Assembly (NCBI RefSeq): GCF_040649515.1
Contig: NZ_JBEZFP010000004.1
Location: 62,001 to 126,000, forward strand
Source of the DNA: Yinghuangia elevatio
GTDB taxonomy: Bacteria > Actinomycetota > Actinomycetes > Streptomycetales > Streptomycetaceae
Length of the DNA stretch: 64,000 bases
Reading direction: 5' to 3'
In this document: positions 61,146 through 64,000 of the stretch, in pieces
Position numbering within the stretch: the stretch's first letter is position 1
Layout of the letters: the number at the start of each line of letters is the position of its first letter
Program-made: the position numbers and the translations under genes
The notes under the pieces: model-generated
The model's input: the letters and a program-made list of their open reading frames with translations, nothing else
The model's database searches: none
Told to the model about the DNA's origin: nothing

Positions 61146-63134
61146 GTGCGCGATCGGTTCTATTTGCTGGCACTTCTGCGGCCGCTGGGCCCGCGCGTGA
61201 TCGCGGGCCTGGCGGCCTTGATGCTTGTGGTGAGCGTGCTGCCCGCGGTCACGGCCGGGGCGATCGGCTGGCTGGTCGCCCGCGCCACCGTCATCGTGCG
61301 CGACGACGCGAGCCTCACCGGGCTCACCGCACCGCTCGTACTGGTGGCCGTGGCCCTGGTCCTGGACCTCGTCGCGCCGGATCTGCTGCAGGCGTTCCGC
61401 GACTGGGCCGCGTTGCGCGTCAACGGCGCGGTGCGGGCACGCGTACGCCGGGCGCTCTCCTCGCCCGCGGGTATCGCCCACGTCGAGGACCAGACGATGC
61501 GGGACGCCGCCGGAATGCCGGCCGTCGACACCGGGTCGATCAACCTGGGCACCGGCGTCGAGGGCCAACTGTGGCTGCTCGCCCGCTTCTTCGGGGCTGC
61601 CGCGGCCACCGCCCTGGTCGCGCTGTACTCGCCGTGGCTCGCGCTCTTCGTCCTCGCCTGCATGCTGGTGCAACGCGCCGTCCTGGTCCGGCAGTACACC
61701 AAGGTCGTCCGCGAACTCCCCAAGATGAACGCCGCCAAGCGCGGCGCCGACTACTGGGAGCAGGTGGCGGGCGGCGCAGCCGGCGCGCAGGAGTCCCGCG
61801 TGTTCGGCTTCGGGCCTTGGGCCACCCGGGAGTTCGGCCGGCACGCGGACGCACACGCGGACGTCATGCGCCGCTTGACGCAGTCGGCGCTGGCCAGCCA
61901 CTGGGCGGTGTTCATCCTCTCCTCGGTCGGCGCGGGGGTGCCCTTCGTCCTCATGACCATCTCGGCGCTCGACGGTGACCTCACGCCCGCACGGCTCGCG
62001 ACGACGCTGGGCGGTGTGCTGGGGCTGTCGTCCATGGGAGTCATGGGGTTCGAGGCGGTCTACATCGCGGCGGCGCTGCGCCAACTCGACGCGCTGCGCG
62101 TGGTCGACGGGCTGCTGCGGGCCCCGGCGCCGACGGGGCATCCCGAGGGGCACCGGCAGGCCGCCGCCGAGGCGGTGCGTTCCCCGGGAACGGGCGCGTC
62201 CGTGGTCTTCGAGGACGTCTGGTTCCGCTACCCCGGCACCGAACGCGACGTCCTGCGCGGCCTCGACCTGACCGTCCCGGCCGGCGACTCGGTCGCGATC
62301 GTCGGCGAGAACGGCGTCGGCAAGACCACGCTGCTCAAGTTGATGTGCGGGTTCTTCGCACCGACGCGCGGCCGCATCCTCGTCGACGGGATCGACGTCA
62401 ACGCCGTCCCGCCGGAACTGTGGCGGGACCAGATCGCGGTCGTGTTCCAGGACTTTGTACGCCTGGAACTGTCCGCGCGGGACAACGTCGGGCTGGCGGC
62501 GCTGGGCCGGACCACGGCGGCCGGGTCGGCACGGAACGAGGCGGCGCCGAACGAAGCCGCTTTGCGGGAAGCCGCGTTGCACGAGGCGGCCCGCGCGGTC
62601 GGCCTCCTCGAACGCATCGAAGCGCTGCCGCACGGATGGGACACCGTGCTGTCGCCCGCGTACAAGGGCGGCGGCGACCTCTCGGGCGGGCAGTGGCAGC
62701 GCGTCGCCCTCGCCCGCGCGCTCTACGCGGCGCGCGAGGGCGCCCGCATCCTCGTCCTCGACGAACCGACCGCCGCACTCGACGTCACCGCCGAGACGGA
62801 GTTGTTCGACCGCCTCATGGAGACCGCCCAGGACCTCACCAACATCGTGGTGTCGCACCGCTTTTCCACGGTCCGCCGGGCGGACCGCATCGTGGTCGTG
62901 CACGACGGCCGGGTGGCCGAGGACGGCAGCCACCCGGAACTCATGGCGCTCGGCGGGATGTACCGCAAACTCCACGAACTCCAGGCCGAACGCTTCCGCG
63001 AAGAAGCCCGCGAGGCCGTCGATCCCCCAGTCGATCCCCCGGTCGATCCCCCAGTCGGTCCCGCACCGGGTCCCGCGGCCCGCCACACAGCCGCTCCGGC
63101 CGCCCGCACCGCGCGCGAGGAGGACCGCACATGA
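61146..63134 (+). CDS. ABC exporter half-transporter, subunit 1
   Basis: 662 aa, GTG at 61146 behind GGGGGA. Six-helix transmembrane domain (residues about 10-330; LLRPLGPRVIAGLAALMLVV, FAPDLLQAF-like region), then an ATPase with Walker A VGENGVGKTTLLKLM, Q-loop VVFQDFVRLELSARDNV, signature DLSGGQWQRVALARAL, Walker B ILVLDEPTAALDVTAE and switch His in IVVSHRFSTVRRAD. Family of lantibiotic/RiPP and drug exporters. The C-terminal tail is Pro/Val repeats. Overlaps subunit 2 (ATGA). Confidence 0.9.
   Translation: MRDRFYLLALLRPLGPRVIAGLAALMLVVSVLPAVTAGAIGWLVARATVIVRDDASLTGLTAPLVLVAVALVLDLVAPDLLQAFRDWAALRVNGAVRARVRRALSSPAGIAHVEDQTMRDAAGMPAVDTGSINLGTGVEGQLWLLARFFGAAAATALVALYSPWLALFVLACMLVQRAVLVRQYTKVVRELPKMNAAKRGADYWEQVAGGAAGAQESRVFGFGPWATREFGRHADAHADVMRRLTQSALASHWAVFILSSVGAGVPFVLMTISALDGDLTPARLATTLGGVLGLSSMGVMGFEAVYIAAALRQLDALRVVDGLLRAPAPTGHPEGHRQAAAEAVRSPGTGASVVFEDVWFRYPGTERDVLRGLDLTVPAGDSVAIVGENGVGKTTLLKLMCGFFAPTRGRILVDGIDVNAVPPELWRDQIAVVFQDFVRLELSARDNVGLAALGRTTAAGSARNEAAPNEAALREAALHEAARAVGLLERIEALPHGWDTVLSPAYKGGGDLSGGQWQRVALARALYAAREGARILVLDEPTAALDVTAETELFDRLMETAQDLTNIVVSHRFSTVRRADRIVVVHDGRVAEDGSHPELMALGGMYRKLHELQAERFREEAREAVDPPVDPPVDPPVGPAPGPAARHTAAPAARTAREEDRT
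63019..63066 (+). repeat. 4 x 12 bp in-frame repeat at exporter C-terminus
   Basis: gtcgatccccca units (three near-identical, fourth diverged) encode VDPP VDPP VDPP VGPA. Confidence 0.88.
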
Positions 63135-64000
63135 ACGTCACCTGGCGCGGCATAGCCGAGGGCGACACCGTGCGGCCGGCCCCGACGCGCAGGCGCCTGC
63201 GGATCCTACGCGAAGCCGTCACACACGGCCGCCCCGGCCTCCTCCGCTCGGCCGCCCTGATGATCGTGCTGGTCAGCCTGGCCGGGGCCGCGACCAGCCT
63301 CACCCTCAAGGGCATGGTCGACGGCGCCGCCGAGGGTGCCTGGGGCTACGCCCTCACTTCGGCCGGCATCGCGGCCCTCGCGGCCGGCGTGAACGGCGCC
63401 TGCCTGCGCGTCTACGGCAACACCCACGACTCGCTCGCCGCCACCGTCGGCGCGCGCATCAACACCGAGACGGTCCGCATCACCGGCGACATGCCCGGCA
63501 CCGACCACCTCGAACACCCCGAGTACGCCGACCAGATCGCGCTGCTGCGCAAGGGCGGCGCCCCGCTGGTCCGGGCCGCCTTCTCGATCGCCGACCTCGT
63601 CTCGCTGGCGGTACGCGTCCTCATCGCCGTCGCGCTGCTCGCCTGGGTCCATCCGCTCCTGGCCGTGGCGCCGCTGCTGGCGGTTCCGTCGGTCCTGCTC
63701 GCCGGGCGGGCGCAGGCACACGTCGAACGTGCGGCGCTGGATGCGGCCGAGCACGTGCGTACCGCAGACCACCTGCACAGCCTGTTCACCCACCCGACCG
63801 CCGCGATGGAGATGCGCGTCTTCGACTGCGCGGACGCACTCGACCGCCGTGCGGACGAGGCATGGGCCCGGGCCGCCCGCATCCGCCTCGGGGGAGCGGT
63901 CCGCGCGTCCGCAACCGCGGTTGCCGGATGGCTCGTCGTCGCGGCCGGGTACGTGGGCGCGCTGCTCCTGGTCGTCGCCGAGGCCCGGGCCGGCCGCGCC
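63131..64000 (+). CDS. ABC exporter half-transporter, subunit 2 (truncated by window)
   Basis: The first 290 codons are present and no stop is reached. MNVTWRGIAEGDTVRPAPTR, then membrane helices (LLRSAALMIVLVSLAGAATS, SLAVRVLIAVALLAWVHPLL). The same fold as subunit 1 but clearly divergent from it, so the pair forms a heterodimer. The ATPase part lies beyond the window edge. What it exports cannot be told; no precursor peptide or biosynthetic gene is visible upstream. Confidence 0.85.
   Translation, partial: MNVTWRGIAEGDTVRPAPTRRRLRILREAVTHGRPGLLRSAALMIVLVSLAGAATSLTLKGMVDGAAEGAWGYALTSAGIAALAAGVNGACLRVYGNTHDSLAATVGARINTETVRITGDMPGTDHLEHPEYADQIALLRKGGAPLVRAAFSIADLVSLAVRVLIAVALLAWVHPLLAVAPLLAVPSVLLAGRAQAHVERAALDAAEHVRTADHLHSLFTHPTAAMEMRVFDCADALDRRADEAWARAARIRLGGAVRASATAVAGWLVVAAGYVGALLLVVAEARAGRA

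Overview
This 64 kb window is high-GC actinobacterial chromosome of Streptomyces/Streptomycetaceae type. The signs are strong G/C third-position bias, GTG starts, heavy ATGA/GTGA translational coupling, a mycothiol-dependent enzyme, and the order aceE - DUF3052 - AhpE - TerD - TerD - DUF475 that I remember from Streptomyces core chromosomes. I see no phage, insertion sequence or CRISPR array.

Layout, part 1. The first bases hold the start of fabD, behind fasR (fatty-acid regulator). fasR overlaps the end of a btuF-btuC-btuD-cbiZ corrinoid uptake and salvage operon led by a cobalamin riboswitch (0.1-5.3 kb). A pirin, a lower-GC PLD-helicase-DUF3427 type protein (probable acquired defence or repair gene) and an enoyl-reductase-like protein follow (5.3-10.6 kb). 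Then come a MerR/aldo-keto reductase pair with a textbook 19-bp-spacer promoter, a four-gene sugar ABC importer with its own MsiK-type ATPase and a permease carrying an inserted extracellular beta-sandwich-like domain (12.5-17.5 kb), an AlkZ-like DNA glycosylase, a polar amino-acid ABC importer and aceE (18.8-24.6 kb).

Layout, part 2. The central stress block (25-38.7 kb) has DUF1918, DUF3052, a DinB/mycothiol-type protein, AhpE, three TerD proteins, a DUF475 membrane protein, a TerA-like protein, and a tightly coupled four-gene operon (HpcH/HpaI lyase, PRTase-TRSP, StiP-type PRTase with PELOTA-like end, HAD phosphatase). The last is the predicted Ter-linked biosynthetic module, whose product is unknown. 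Two membrane or coiled-coil proteins, tRNA-Val(UAC), two secreted proteins and an SMR transporter follow (38.8-44.2 kb). An amine/polyamine-type catabolic locus (APC permease, aldehyde dehydrogenase, FAD oxidase, Lrp/AsnC regulator) lies at 44.3-49.6 kb. An efflux island (MMPL, two-component system, DHA2 MFS pump and a divergent TetR with an added zinc-ribbon-like N-terminus) lies at 49.8-56.8 kb. The end holds TerB, YceI with a double MarR-type operator, a GntR regulator, a small membrane protein, a thioredoxin, and a heterodimeric ABC exporter cut by the window edge.

Recurring theme: short perfect or near-perfect tandem repeats (7-15 bp units) sit at gene ends (17.47, 18.69, 44.2, 49.65 kb) and inside coding regions (cbiZ, the aldo-keto reductase, the PRTase, the ABC exporter). 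Most are in frame when coding. Many operons end in long perfect hairpins.
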